From: an uncultured Bacteroides sp.
GTDB lineage: Bacteria; Bacteroidota; Bacteroidia; Bacteroidales; Bacteroidaceae
Direction: 5' to 3'
DNA length: 34,003 nucleotides
Assembly (NCBI GenBank): GCA_947074205.1
Contig: CAMTOQ010000037.1
Span: 1-34,003 of the forward strand
Notes under the pieces: model-generated
Seen by the model: only the letters and a program-made list of their open reading frames with translations
Database searches by the model: none
Told to the model about the DNA's origin: nothing
Shown here: one piece after another, positions 24,551 to 32,258 of the stretch
Position numbering within the stretch: the stretch's first letter is position 1
How the letters are laid out: every line of letters begins with the position of its first letter
Program-made: the position numbers and the translations under genes

Positions 24551-24822
24551 TACTTGCCTAATTTCTCAATACTATCAATTATTCCATTTACTTTATTGCT
24601 AAAGTCAGAATGGAACTTCTTATAAAAGCCTTTTACGTTGCCTGGCTCAGTGTGGCTGATGCGGCTGATAAAATCGGCATGCATATTGAGTACTTCGGTC
24701 ATTACCTTATCTAGTTCGTTTTTGTCAATATTAGGGAACAATACGCGTTGAGCTACGCACTCTGCAAATAGTTCACTAGCAATGTAATTGACATTCTTTT
24801 TTAAATCTCTTCTTTTAGCCAT
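24550..24822 (-). CDS. Small conserved-type protein, 90 aa, unknown function
   Basis: Not recognised. It is a soluble, predicted all-helical protein, starting MAKRRDLKKNVNYIASELFA and ending with a lysine-rich amphipathic segment (IIDSIEKLGK). There is no signal peptide, membrane helix or metal motif. The gene is coupled to the PlsC-type acyltransferase by a TAATG overlap, so the two proteins are made together and may act together, for example as an accessory for lipid acylation. That is inference from gene order only. TAAAGATA (24863-24870, TATCTTTA on the minus strand) is a near match to a -7 box upstream. Confidence 0.75.
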   Translation of the reverse strand: MAKRRDLKKNVNYIASELFAECVAQRVLFPNIDKNELDKVMTEVLNMHADFISRISHTEPGNVKGFYKKFHSDFSNKVNGIIDSIEKLGK

Positions 24823-24902
24823 AATAATAAATTTTATGAATGAATAGATACTACTTTAGGTGTAAAGATATGGACTTTCCCGTTCTTGTACAACAAACTA
24901 GA

Positions 24903-27128
24903 CTAGAAATAGTAGCCAAGGTTAACGTAGAATGATGCTTTTTTAGATTGGTTAGAGTAACCAATAATTGCCTCTAAAGGTCCAAATATGCTACTGTATG
25001 CATATCCTGCACTCACCCCAAATCGAACAGTGTTATTGAATATGTCGTCAATTTCATCTCCCTGGAACAATACATTTCCGTTAAGCGTCACATAGTTGCT
25101 TTTGCCAAACTGCTGGCGCAATTTAAGGCCAACAATAAAAGCCGAATTTTGTGCCAAACTCATATGAGTGATACCTGCAAAAGGCATTTGTTGGGTAACA
25201 AATCTACCAAAGTAATTCCCACCAATGAAGTTGCTAAATGGATAGGCAATTTTGTTTCCTGCCAAAACGCGTCCGTAAACAGATGGTAGTATGGTAAAAT
25301 TGTTGCTAGTAGAATATGCTCCTTCCCACGATGCATCAATTACTGAGAACGGACTGTTGTCATCGTATTTTACAAAATTATCGGTAACAAGCGAATAGCC
25401 TGCTCTAAAATTGGCTCCTCGTGTAGGGAAGTACGCTTTGTTGAATGAATTATAGTGTAACTTGATGAAGTAGGTAAAGAAATGTTCTGGACTAATCTTT
25501 AAATCGAACTGTGGAGAGTTATACAGTATATTGCTATACTTATAGTGCTCGAATCGTAAACCTAGTTCGAATAAGAGGTTTCTAAACCAAATGTCGGAGA
25601 AACTAAATTCCCCAAGATGATATTTGTAGGTGGTGTTATAGGCTTTTTTACCACGGTCGAAGATATTGATATCGTTGTATTCAAACTGGTAAGCAAAATT
25701 GAAATTGCGCATTTGTAAAGGCTCAATGCTATAGTCTAATCGTGCAAGATAGCGTTGTCCCAAACGGCCCGTGATGCCAATCTTGCTAGGAATTTTAGTT
25801 TTGAGATGTAGAGATGCATTGAGCAATAATGATGCTATTTCTTCAGAGTCGAAACGAACTCCAATGTTAATGTTTTTCTCATATTTTTCCTGAAGTAAGA
25901 AGGTCAGGTTATATTTACCATTCTGAGTAGGCGTTAATTTATAATTCACACTAGAGTAAGCTTGTCCACCACGCAAAATTGATAGGGCATTTTGGAGCTG
26001 CTGTTTAGTGATAAAAGGACTGTCTTCTTTAAGTTTACATTTACGTAGAAGCCACTTTTTATCATCATCTTGTATGCCTGTAAAACTAATATTATCGATA
26101 TATATCTTTTTATCCTCAATGTAGGCAGATTGATAAACCGGGTAGTTTGGACGGTAATCGGGCTCGAGCCCTAATTTCTTTTTTAACTCAATCAGTTCAG
26201 GACGCTTCGCTTCGGCCGCTATCAAACCGCGTACCATTAGCGAGTCCATGTCGGCCTTTACAAAGCTATATGTTGAGTAGCCTTCAACGTCTACTTTAAT
26301 ATATACATCTGTCTTTTTTACGTTTTCTTCATACAGCCCTAACCCCGTAAGGCCAATGATTTGCATTAAAATTTCAGGCGTCGAGTTTAGTTCATCTACG
26401 GTCTTGAGGTTGTTTTGTACATCTACTCCAATAACGTAATCGGCACCCATGTCGAGGGCTATGTCCACAGGGAAATTGTCAATCATACCACCGTCTACAA
26501 GTATTGCACTGTCTATGCGCACAGGTGTGAAAACGGCAGGGATGGCCATACTTGAACGCATGGCGGTTGATAGGACACCTTCGTGGAAAACATATTTGGT
26601 TCCATTTACTACATCTTCCGAAACACATGCGAAAGGAATAGGTAAGTTGTCAAATCTTATGCTGTCATGGTAGCCCATCGTTAGCTCTTGAAAGAGGTTG
26701 TTGAGGTTGATGCCTTGGATCAAACCACCAGTTGCTTTTTTGCGGCTACTCTTGTTGATAGGGAGCGATAAAACAAACGTCTCGGCAGTTTTTCTCTGTG
26801 CCATGGTTTGTTCACTTCTTTTTATCTTATCACTCAAAAGAAAAGGCCAGTCTTCTTCATTAACAATAGCTTCAAGCTGATCTGGGGTATAGCCTATCGC
26901 ACTTAATCCTGCAATAATCGATCCCATACTAGTACCTACAAGGTAGTCTATAGGGATACCTACTTCTCTAATTACACGTAAGGCATTAACATGGGCAACT
27001 CCCTTTGCGCCACCTCCGCTTAATACAACAGCAACCTTCTTTCTTGATTTTTCTTCTTGACCAAAAGATGGGTGCGCAGATATGATTAATAGAAGAAAGA
27101 TTAATAATTTTGAAGTGATTTTGCTCAT
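24903..27128 (-). CDS. Patatin-like phospholipase with C-terminal outer-membrane beta-barrel
   Basis: A 741-aa exported protein with signal peptide MSKITSKLLIFLLLIISAHP ending near SFGQ. The patatin domain (~30-310) has the oxyanion motif LSGGGAKG (36-43), the nucleophile elbow GTSMG with S67 and the dyad aspartate D212 in LVDGGMIDNFP. A POTRA-like segment (~345-420, including ITKQQLQNALSILRGGQAYS) and a long barrel rich in alternating aromatic strands follow. The chain ends in SFYVNLGYYF, with the terminal Phe expected for Bam-dependent insertion. This is the patatin-POTRA-barrel layout of PlpD-type (type Vd) secretion proteins; in Bacteroidetes the lipase may stay attached. A phospholipase or acyl hydrolase activity at the cell surface or in the periplasm is likely. 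Confidence 0.92.
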   Translation of the reverse strand: MSKITSKLLIFLLLIISAHPSFGQEEKSRKKVAVVLSGGGAKGVAHVNALRVIREVGIPIDYLVGTSMGSIIAGLSAIGYTPDQLEAIVNEEDWPFLLSDKIKRSEQTMAQRKTAETFVLSLPINKSSRKKATGGLIQGINLNNLFQELTMGYHDSIRFDNLPIPFACVSEDVVNGTKYVFHEGVLSTAMRSSMAIPAVFTPVRIDSAILVDGGMIDNFPVDIALDMGADYVIGVDVQNNLKTVDELNSTPEILMQIIGLTGLGLYEENVKKTDVYIKVDVEGYSTYSFVKADMDSLMVRGLIAAEAKRPELIELKKKLGLEPDYRPNYPVYQSAYIEDKKIYIDNISFTGIQDDDKKWLLRKCKLKEDSPFITKQQLQNALSILRGGQAYSSVNYKLTPTQNGKYNLTFLLQEKYEKNINIGVRFDSEEIASLLLNASLHLKTKIPSKIGITGRLGQRYLARLDYSIEPLQMRNFNFAYQFEYNDINIFDRGKKAYNTTYKYHLGEFSFSDIWFRNLLFELGLRFEHYKYSNILYNSPQFDLKISPEHFFTYFIKLHYNSFNKAYFPTRGANFRAGYSLVTDNFVKYDDNSPFSVIDASWEGAYSTSNNFTILPSVYGRVLAGNKIAYPFSNFIGGNYFGRFVTQQMPFAGITHMSLAQNSAFIVGLKLRQQFGKSNYVTLNGNVLFQGDEIDDIFNNTVRFGVSAGYAYSSIFGPLEAIIGYSNQSKKASFYVNLGYYF

Positions 27129-27172
27129 ATGTAACCTTTTGTAAATTGATAATTAAGATAAAATTAACCTTG

Positions 27173-27180
27173 CAAATTTA
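27173..27180 (-). promoter_or_regulatory. -7 box of the patatin gene
   Basis: The minus strand reads TAAATTTG (TAnnTTTG), 44 bp before the ATG. No -33 element is evident. Confidence 0.45.
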
Positions 27181-27413
27181 ATATGTTAAACGGATATTAT
27201 GTAAAATTGTTCGATATTTCTACGCGCTTTTTCGGTTTTGTACTCTTCAAACGCTAATAAAAACTATAGTTTTAAATTTATTGTTTCGTATTGTGTCGTA
27301 AAAAGGATATTTACTTCTTTATTTTTCAAAAAAAAATGCGAAATTTGCCCCCGCAATCTATTCGATTTTATCAGAAACTGAACTTACTAACACCTTTAAA
27401 TATTTTAAGAGAA

Positions 27414-29057
27414 ATGACAAAAAGTGCATTACAAATCGCGAGGGCTTCTTATCAGCCCAAACTACCTAAAGCGTTGAAGGGAACTGTGAAGGCAGTCGAA
27501 GGAGCTGCAACGCAATCGGTAGCCGATCAAGAAGCTATTAAAGAATTATTCCCTAATACTTATGGTATGCCCATCATTACCTTTGAAGAAGGACAATCTG
27601 TAGATCGCAATCCTATTAATGTAGGTGTGATTCTATCTGGTGGTCAGGCTCCTGGTGGTCATAATGTAATTTCAGGTTTGTTTGATGGTATCAAGTCGCT
27701 CAACGCTGATAGCAAATTATATGGTTTCATCTTGGGACCTGGTGGTTTGGTAGATCATAACTATATGGAACTTACAGCAGATATCATTGATGAATACCGT
27801 AATACTGGTGGATTCGATATTATCGGTTCGGGACGTACCAAACTAGAAAAGGAAGAACAATTTGATAAGGGTTACGAAATCTTGAAGAAACTAGGCATCC
27901 AAGCTTTAGTAATCATTGGTGGTGACGACTCTAATACTAATGCTTGTGTTTTGGCAGAATACTATGCTGCTAAAAAATATGGCGTTCAAGTAATAGGTTG
28001 TCCTAAAACGATTGATGGTGACTTGAAGAATGAGATGATCGAAACTTCTTTTGGTTTTGATACAGCTTGTAAAGTTTACTCTGAAGTGATTGGTAACATT
28101 CAACGCGACTGTAACTCGGCTCGTAAATACTGGCATTTCATCAAGTTGATGGGCCGTTCTGCTTCGCACATCGCATTGGAATGTGCACTTCAAGTTCAAC
28201 CAAACGTATGTATCGTTTCGGAAGAGGTTGAGGCTAAAGATATGTCATTGGACGATGTGGTGACTTATATCGCAGAAATCGTGGCAGGTCGTGCGGCTGA
28301 AGGACACAACTTTGGTACTGTGTTGATCCCAGAAGGCTTGATCGAATTTATTCCTGCAATGAAAAGATTGATTGCAGAATTGAATGACTTCTTGGCTGAA
28401 AATGCAGAAGAATTCTCACACATTAAGAAATCGCACCAACGCGAATATATTATCAGCAAACTATCTCCTGAGAATGCTGCTGTTTATGCTAGCTTACCCG
28501 AAACTGTGGCTCGCCAATTGACTTTGGATCGTGACCCACATGGTAACGTTCAAGTGTCGCTTATCGAAACAGAAAAACTTCTTTCGGAAATGGTAGCTAC
28601 TAAACTTGCTATCTGGAAAGCGGAAGGTAAGTTTGATGGTAAGTTCTCATCATTGCACCACTTCTTTGGCTACGAAGGTCGCTGCGCTGCCCCTTCTAAC
28701 TATGATGCAGACTACTGTTACTCTTTAGGCTACACAGCTTCAATGTTGATTGCTGACGGCAAAACAGGCTATATGTCTTCGGTACGCAACACAACTGCAC
28801 CTGCTGAAGAGTGGATTGCTGGTGGTGTGCCTATCACAATGATGATGAATATGGAACGTCGTCATGGCGAAATGAAACCAGTGATTCAAAAAGCACTTGT
28901 TCGTCTAGATGGTGCTCCTTTCAAAACATTTGCAGAGCATAGAGGACGTTGGTCGAAGTTGACCGACTATGTATATCCTGGACCTATCCAATATTTTGGT
29001 CCATCGGCAGTATGCGATCAGCCTACTAAGACGCTGATGTTAGAACAAGGGAAATAA
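27414..29057 (+). CDS. pfp: Pyrophosphate-dependent 6-phosphofructokinase
   Basis: Phosphorylates fructose 6-phosphate to fructose 1,6-bisphosphate with PPi, reversibly, in glycolysis/gluconeogenesis. From the ATG at 27414 it has 547 aa, the long PFP class; the frame is open from 27291, but those 41 codons are AT-rich leader, and AAGAGAA precedes the 27414 ATG. Visible motifs are GGQAPGGHN (76-84), [11 protein letters not shown] with the PPi-type GGDDS in place of the ATP-type GGDGS (169-173), and [10 protein letters not shown] (197-206), whose Lys is the second PPi-specific residue. Both markers agree, so ATP use is unlikely. GAAATTTG (27340-27347) is a partial -7 box giving a ~60-nt leader. 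A strong terminator follows. Confidence 0.95.
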   Translation: MTKSALQIARASYQPKLPKALKGTVKAVEGAATQSVADQEAIKELFPNTYGMPIITFEEGQSVDRNPINVGVILSGGQAPGGHNVISGLFDGIKSLNADSKLYGFILGPGGLVDHNYMELTADIIDEYRNTGGFDIIGSGRTKLEKEEQFDKGYEILKKLGIQALVIIGGDDSNTNACVLAEYYAAKKYGVQVIGCPKTIDGDLKNEMIETSFGFDTACKVYSEVIGNIQRDCNSARKYWHFIKLMGRSASHIALECALQVQPNVCIVSEEVEAKDMSLDDVVTYIAEIVAGRAAEGHNFGTVLIPEGLIEFIPAMKRLIAELNDFLAENAEEFSHIKKSHQREYIISKLSPENAAVYASLPETVARQLTLDRDPHGNVQVSLIETEKLLSEMVATKLAIWKAEGKFDGKFSSLHHFFGYEGRCAAPSNYDADYCYSLGYTASMLIADGKTGYMSSVRNTTAPAEEWIAGGVPITMMMNMERRHGEMKPVIQKALVRLDGAPFKTFAEHRGRWSKLTDYVYPGPIQYFGPSAVCDQPTKTLMLEQGK

Positions 29058-29072
29058 TCTTCAATAATAGAT

Positions 29073-29116
29073 AAAACGGTAAACGGAAGACCTAAAGTCT
29101 CTGTTTACCGTTTTTT
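29073..29116 (+). terminator. Terminator after PPi-PFK, directly before the lysozyme start
   Basis: A perfect 12-bp stem (AAAACGGTAAAC 29073-29084 / GTTTACCGTTTT 29103-29114) with a loop that can pair further (AGAC/GTCT) ends in a T-run to 29116. The lysozyme ATG is at 29130, only 13 nt later. Confidence 0.88.
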
Positions 29117-29129
29117 AATTACTTATTAA

Positions 29130-29981
29130 ATGTCCTCTAAACGAGTAAAGACAAATAGGGAAAAACCTCTACGAGGAAATAAGAGAACTGTTCGAAAGAA
29201 AAAGAAACAGCCCAAACGTCGTATGCCGCTTTGGTTGCGCAATCTGCTGATGTTGCTTGTCATCTTTTTCTTTGCATCGGCCGGCTACTATTTCTTCATA
29301 CGACCCTATAGATATGTTTGGAGGGAGTGCCGAGGCGAGAAAGCCTATGAGATATGTATGCCGTGCTGCTATGATGTACATGGCATTGATATATCACACC
29401 ATCAGGGTGATGTGGATTGGCGTACACTATCGGATATGCGTTTAGAAAGTTATCCTATAGAATTTATATTTATAAAAGCTACAGAAGGTACTGATCATTT
29501 AGATAGGACCTATAGCTATAACTTTGAGAAAGCGAAGGACAACAACTTTGTGAGAGGAGCTTACCACTTCTTCTCATCGCTTACCGATCCCGTATTGCAA
29601 GCGAAGCACTATATAGAAACTGTTAAACTTGAAAAAGGAGATCTTCCACCAGTACTTGACGTTGAGGAGTCAAAACACGCATCCGGTGTTGAATTACAGA
29701 AAAAAGTAAAGGTGTGGCTGGATATTATCGAGAATCATTACGGTGTAAAACCTATCATCTACACCTCATATAAGTTTAAGACTAGACATCTCAATGATAC
29801 TATTTTTGATGCCTACCCTTATTGGATAGCTCACTATTATGTCGACTCGGTTAGATATACCGGAGATTGGTCTTTCTGGCAACATACAGATAAGAGCACT
29901 ATCCCCGGCATAAAAGAAAAGGTAGATATGAATGTGTTCAATGGAACATTCGAAGAACTTATTCAGCTGACTCTAAAGTGA
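29130..29981 (+). CDS. Membrane-anchored GH25 lysozyme-like muramidase
   Basis: A 283-aa cell-wall hydrolase of family GH25, which cleaves the MurNAc-GlcNAc bond. A very basic N-terminus (residues 1-37, many Lys/Arg) and one membrane helix (~37-57, LRNLLMLLVIFFFASAGYYF) anchor it with the enzyme facing the periplasm. The GH25 domain begins VHGIDISHHQGDVDW (D87), has FIFIKATEGTD and the catalytic DxE motif PPVLDVEES (D177, E179), and ends with WSFWQHTDK and DMNVFNGT. The usual catalytic residues are present. The ATG lies 13 nt after the hairpin of the PPi-PFK terminator, leaving no room for its own promoter between. The last 23 bp overlap the end of convergent prmA. Confidence 0.93.
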   Translation: MSSKRVKTNREKPLRGNKRTVRKKKKQPKRRMPLWLRNLLMLLVIFFFASAGYYFFIRPYRYVWRECRGEKAYEICMPCCYDVHGIDISHHQGDVDWRTLSDMRLESYPIEFIFIKATEGTDHLDRTYSYNFEKAKDNNFVRGAYHFFSSLTDPVLQAKHYIETVKLEKGDLPPVLDVEESKHASGVELQKKVKVWLDIIENHYGVKPIIYTSYKFKTRHLNDTIFDAYPYWIAHYYVDSVRYTGDWSFWQHTDKSTIPGIKEKVDMNVFNGTFEELIQLTLK

Positions 29982-30813
29982 AACGTACTGCCGCCCAATT
30001 ATTCTTCTCGGTATGGTGAACAAAGTGAAGACCATAAAGTCTAGCTTCGTCACAAATTGCAGGTATATCCTCCACATAGAATCCGCTCATAAATAGGGTT
30101 GCTCCTGGTTCCATGCAAGCCACATAGCTCTTCATGTCGGCAAGAAGTATGTTTCTATTGATGTTGGCAATGATGACATCATACTTTCCATTTGACGATA
30201 AGATAGAAGCGTCACCCAATTTTACATCTACATTATTAATGTGGTTAAGAGAAAGATTCTCTAGTGAGTTTCTTACACACCACTCGTCAATATCAATAGC
30301 CATACAATCTTTGGCTCCGCGCATACATGCCATAATGGCGAGAATAGCTGTGCCACAACCCATATCAAGAACACGCTTGCCGGTGAAGTCTTCTTCTAAA
30401 AGAGCTTCAATGAGGAGGCTTGTTGTTTCATGATGACCAGTACCAAATGCCATTTGTGGATTGATTACAATGTCATAATCTGCCTGTGGTACATCGTTAT
30501 GAAAAGTGCTATGAATCACACAACGGTTTCCGATAACAATAGGTTGGAAGTAATTCTTTTCCCACACTTCGTTCCAATTCTTATCTTCAGCTTCTAGTAC
30601 CTCCCAATTAATCTTTGTATCAGGTATAGGAAAATCGTTTAAAATTTCTGAGAATGCATCCTTTGAATAGAGTTGCTGTTGGATGTAGGCTTTTAATGAT
30701 CCTTCCTCTTGTACAAAGCTCTCAAAGCCTATTTCAGCTAGAAGTGCCGACAGAATGTCATTAATTGTTTCGTTAGATGGGGTGGTTTGGATGATAGCCT
30801 CAAAATACTTCAT
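29959..30813 (-). CDS. prmA: Ribosomal protein L11 methyltransferase
   Basis: Methylates ribosomal protein L11 on lysine and N-terminal amino groups with S-adenosylmethionine. The 284-aa protein has the small N-terminal substrate domain (~1-75), the linker motif NPQMAFGTGHHETTSLLIEA (118-137) that is diagnostic for PrmA, and the class I methyltransferase core: VLDMGCGTAILAIMA (motif I, 148-162), MAIDIDEWCV (motif II) and VIIANINRNILL (motif IV). Its length is near the E. coli protein (293 aa). The 3' end overlaps the lysozyme gene by 23 bp, with no terminator between. Its start faces the start of the Trp/Gly-rich protein gene across 138 bp. Confidence 0.95.
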   Translation of the reverse strand: MKYFEAIIQTTPSNETINDILSALLAEIGFESFVQEEGSLKAYIQQQLYSKDAFSEILNDFPIPDTKINWEVLEAEDKNWNEVWEKNYFQPIVIGNRCVIHSTFHNDVPQADYDIVINPQMAFGTGHHETTSLLIEALLEEDFTGKRVLDMGCGTAILAIMACMRGAKDCMAIDIDEWCVRNSLENLSLNHINNVDVKLGDASILSSNGKYDVIIANINRNILLADMKSYVACMEPGATLFMSGFYVEDIPAICDEARLYGLHFVHHTEKNNWAAVRFTLESAE

Positions 30814-30844
30814 TGTGGAACGTTTATGGGGTGAATAAAAACTT

Positions 30845-30898
30845 TAGGGAAATCCCTATTTAAGTATCGGGAATTTCTCCTTTATAGGATATTTCCCT
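30845..30898. promoter_or_regulatory. Three related GGGAA...CC palindromic sites
   Basis: The spacer between prmA and the 30952 gene holds TAGGGAAATCCCTA (30845-30858, six-base arms), GGGAATTTCTCC (30869-30880, imperfect) and AGGATATTTCCCT (30886-30898). The outer copies AGGGAAAT and ATTTCCCT are also inverted repeats of each other. They lie directly upstream of the -7 box at 30903, so they could be operator sites for a dimeric regulator, or a folded leader. Confidence 0.5.
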
Positions 30899-30902
30899 GC
30901 AT

Positions 30903-30910
30903 TATATTTG
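30903..30910 (+). promoter_or_regulatory. -7 box of the Trp/Gly-rich protein operon
   Basis: TATATTTG matches TAnnTTTG and lies 41 bp before the ATG at 30952. TTTA at 30881-30884 is a poor -33 candidate with an 18-bp spacer. Confidence 0.5.
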
Positions 30911-30951
30911 TAATGCAATAATTATATACTGATTATTAATACTACAAAGAT

Positions 30952-32229
30952 ATGAAAAAGATTGCTTTATTATTGTTAGCAGGGTTGTTATTTCCGATAG
31001 GTATGATGGCCCAAGGTGTTGCAGACGATCTCTATTTCGTACCTTCAAAGAACAAAAAGAGTACGTCAACAAGTGTCTCTCGCTCTACTCCTAGCTCTTC
31101 ATCGACTACAAATGTTTATACTTCACCAGGAAGTACGGTAGTTGTGCAAGATCGCAATATGTCGAGTTCAAATACTCGTGACATAGATGAATATAATCGT
31201 CGATACACTCCACAGTACGAAGAAGATTCGAATGATACTGTATATATAACAGATTCCCGTCAGAGTCGTTCATCGAACTTAGACGGTGAATGGATAAATG
31301 GCGAATTCAATGGAACGGATAGTGATTATGAATTGGCGGAGCGTATTATTCGCTTCCGAAATCCTCGTTATGCTATAAGTATAGGTAGTCCAATTTACTA
31401 TGATGTGATGTATGGACTGAATTCGTGGGATTGGAACGTGTATAATGATGGACTTTATGCATACGCTTTTCCTACCTTCTCAAATCCTCTTTGGTGGAAT
31501 TGGCAGTTCAACTCTTATTCGTGGAACTGGAACTTTGGCTGGGGACCTTCTTGGGGTTGGGGACGACCTTACTGGGGAGGTGGCTGGGGACCATCATGGG
31601 GCTGGGGTCCGTCTTGGGGACCCGGTTGGCATGGTAACCATGGCTGGGGACCATCATGGGGAGGCCATCATGGTGGTAATTGGCATGGACCTAATACCTA
31701 TTATAATAACCGTAGACCAAATGGTAATATAGGATCGTCTTCTTCTCGACCTTCAGCTGGTAGCCAAAATAATGTAAGTACTTCCCGTCGTACTAGTAAT
31801 GGTAATGTATCTACTACGAGAGGAGATAACTCAACCTCTTCTTCTAGAAGAGTTGTAGGTACACGCACGACTAACTCGGATAGACAGCAAACTACTTCTA
31901 ACCGTTCGGAAGGAACATCGCGCAATTCTACTAATTATACTCGTCCAAGCAGCACGCGTACCAACAATCAAAGTGGTTCTTCTGAAAGGGTTTCAACTAG
32001 TCGCTCGTCATCGGGTAACAACTCTAGCTATACAAGAGGAAGTAGCTCTAGCTCTTCATCAAGATCACAGTCTTCTAGTAGCGCACGTTCATCTTCTAGC
32101 AATAGTAGCTCTTCTTCACGTAGCTCATCTAGCTACTCCTCTGGTAGTAGTAGCCGCTCGTCCGGTAGTAGCTATTCGGGTGGTAGCTCCTCTAGAAGTA
32201 GTAGTGGTGGTGGTAGCAGCCGTAGATAA
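30952..32229 (+). CDS. Secreted low-complexity protein: Trp/Gly repeats then Ser/Arg-rich tail
   Basis: Not recognised by function. The 425-aa protein has a signal peptide (MKKIALLLLAGLLFPIGMMA, cleavage near AQG). Residues ~20-195 contain a more ordinary, Tyr/Trp-containing stretch (WINGEFNGTDSDYELAERII). Residues ~196-247 are repeats of GWGPSWG type with His/Asn/Pro, and residues ~262-425 are dominated by Ser, Arg, Gly, Thr and Asn (long S runs, RSSS), ending SGGGSSRR. The protein has almost no Lys or Cys after the N-terminal third. Such composition suits an extended, disordered surface or periplasmic protein, perhaps a matrix or wall-associated component. FadL-like 32259 starts 29 bp later, so the two genes probably form an operon. 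The -7 box is at 30903-30910. Confidence 0.8.
   Translation: MKKIALLLLAGLLFPIGMMAQGVADDLYFVPSKNKKSTSTSVSRSTPSSSSTTNVYTSPGSTVVVQDRNMSSSNTRDIDEYNRRYTPQYEEDSNDTVYITDSRQSRSSNLDGEWINGEFNGTDSDYELAERIIRFRNPRYAISIGSPIYYDVMYGLNSWDWNVYNDGLYAYAFPTFSNPLWWNWQFNSYSWNWNFGWGPSWGWGRPYWGGGWGPSWGWGPSWGPGWHGNHGWGPSWGGHHGGNWHGPNTYYNNRRPNGNIGSSSSRPSAGSQNNVSTSRRTSNGNVSTTRGDNSTSSSRRVVGTRTTNSDRQQTTSNRSEGTSRNSTNYTRPSSTRTNNQSGSSERVSTSRSSSGNNSSYTRGSSSSSSSRSQSSSSARSSSSNSSSSSRSSSSYSSGSSSRSSGSSYSGGSSSRSSSGGGSSRR
31537..31692 (+). repeat. Trp/Gly coding repeat (GWGPSWG-type units)
   Basis: Several copies of the coding unit GGCTGGGGACCATCATGGGG and variants occur in tandem, coding GWGPSWG/GWGRPYWG/GWGPSWG/GWGPSWGPGWHGNHGWGPSWG. 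The nucleotide copies are similar but not identical, so the array is old or under protein-level selection. Confidence 0.85.
31735..32226 (+). repeat. Ser/Arg-rich low-complexity coding tract
   Basis: Codons for Ser (AGT, AGC, TCT, TCA), Arg, Thr and Gly dominate for ~160 codons, giving runs such as SSSSRSSSSYSSGSSSRSSG. The Ser codons are mixed rather than one repeated triplet, so this is not a simple microsatellite. Confidence 0.8.
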
Positions 32230-32258
32230 TAAGAGTATTCACATAAATGAATTAAGAG

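Noticed and set aside
27291..27413. Upstream extension of PPi-PFK
   Set aside because: The 41 codons are AT-rich leader with poly-A and a -7-like box; the conserved family start is at 27414.
31735..32226. CRISPR-like or satellite array in the Ser-rich tract
   Set aside because: There are no constant repeats with unique spacers; it is in-frame low-complexity coding sequence with mixed Ser codons.
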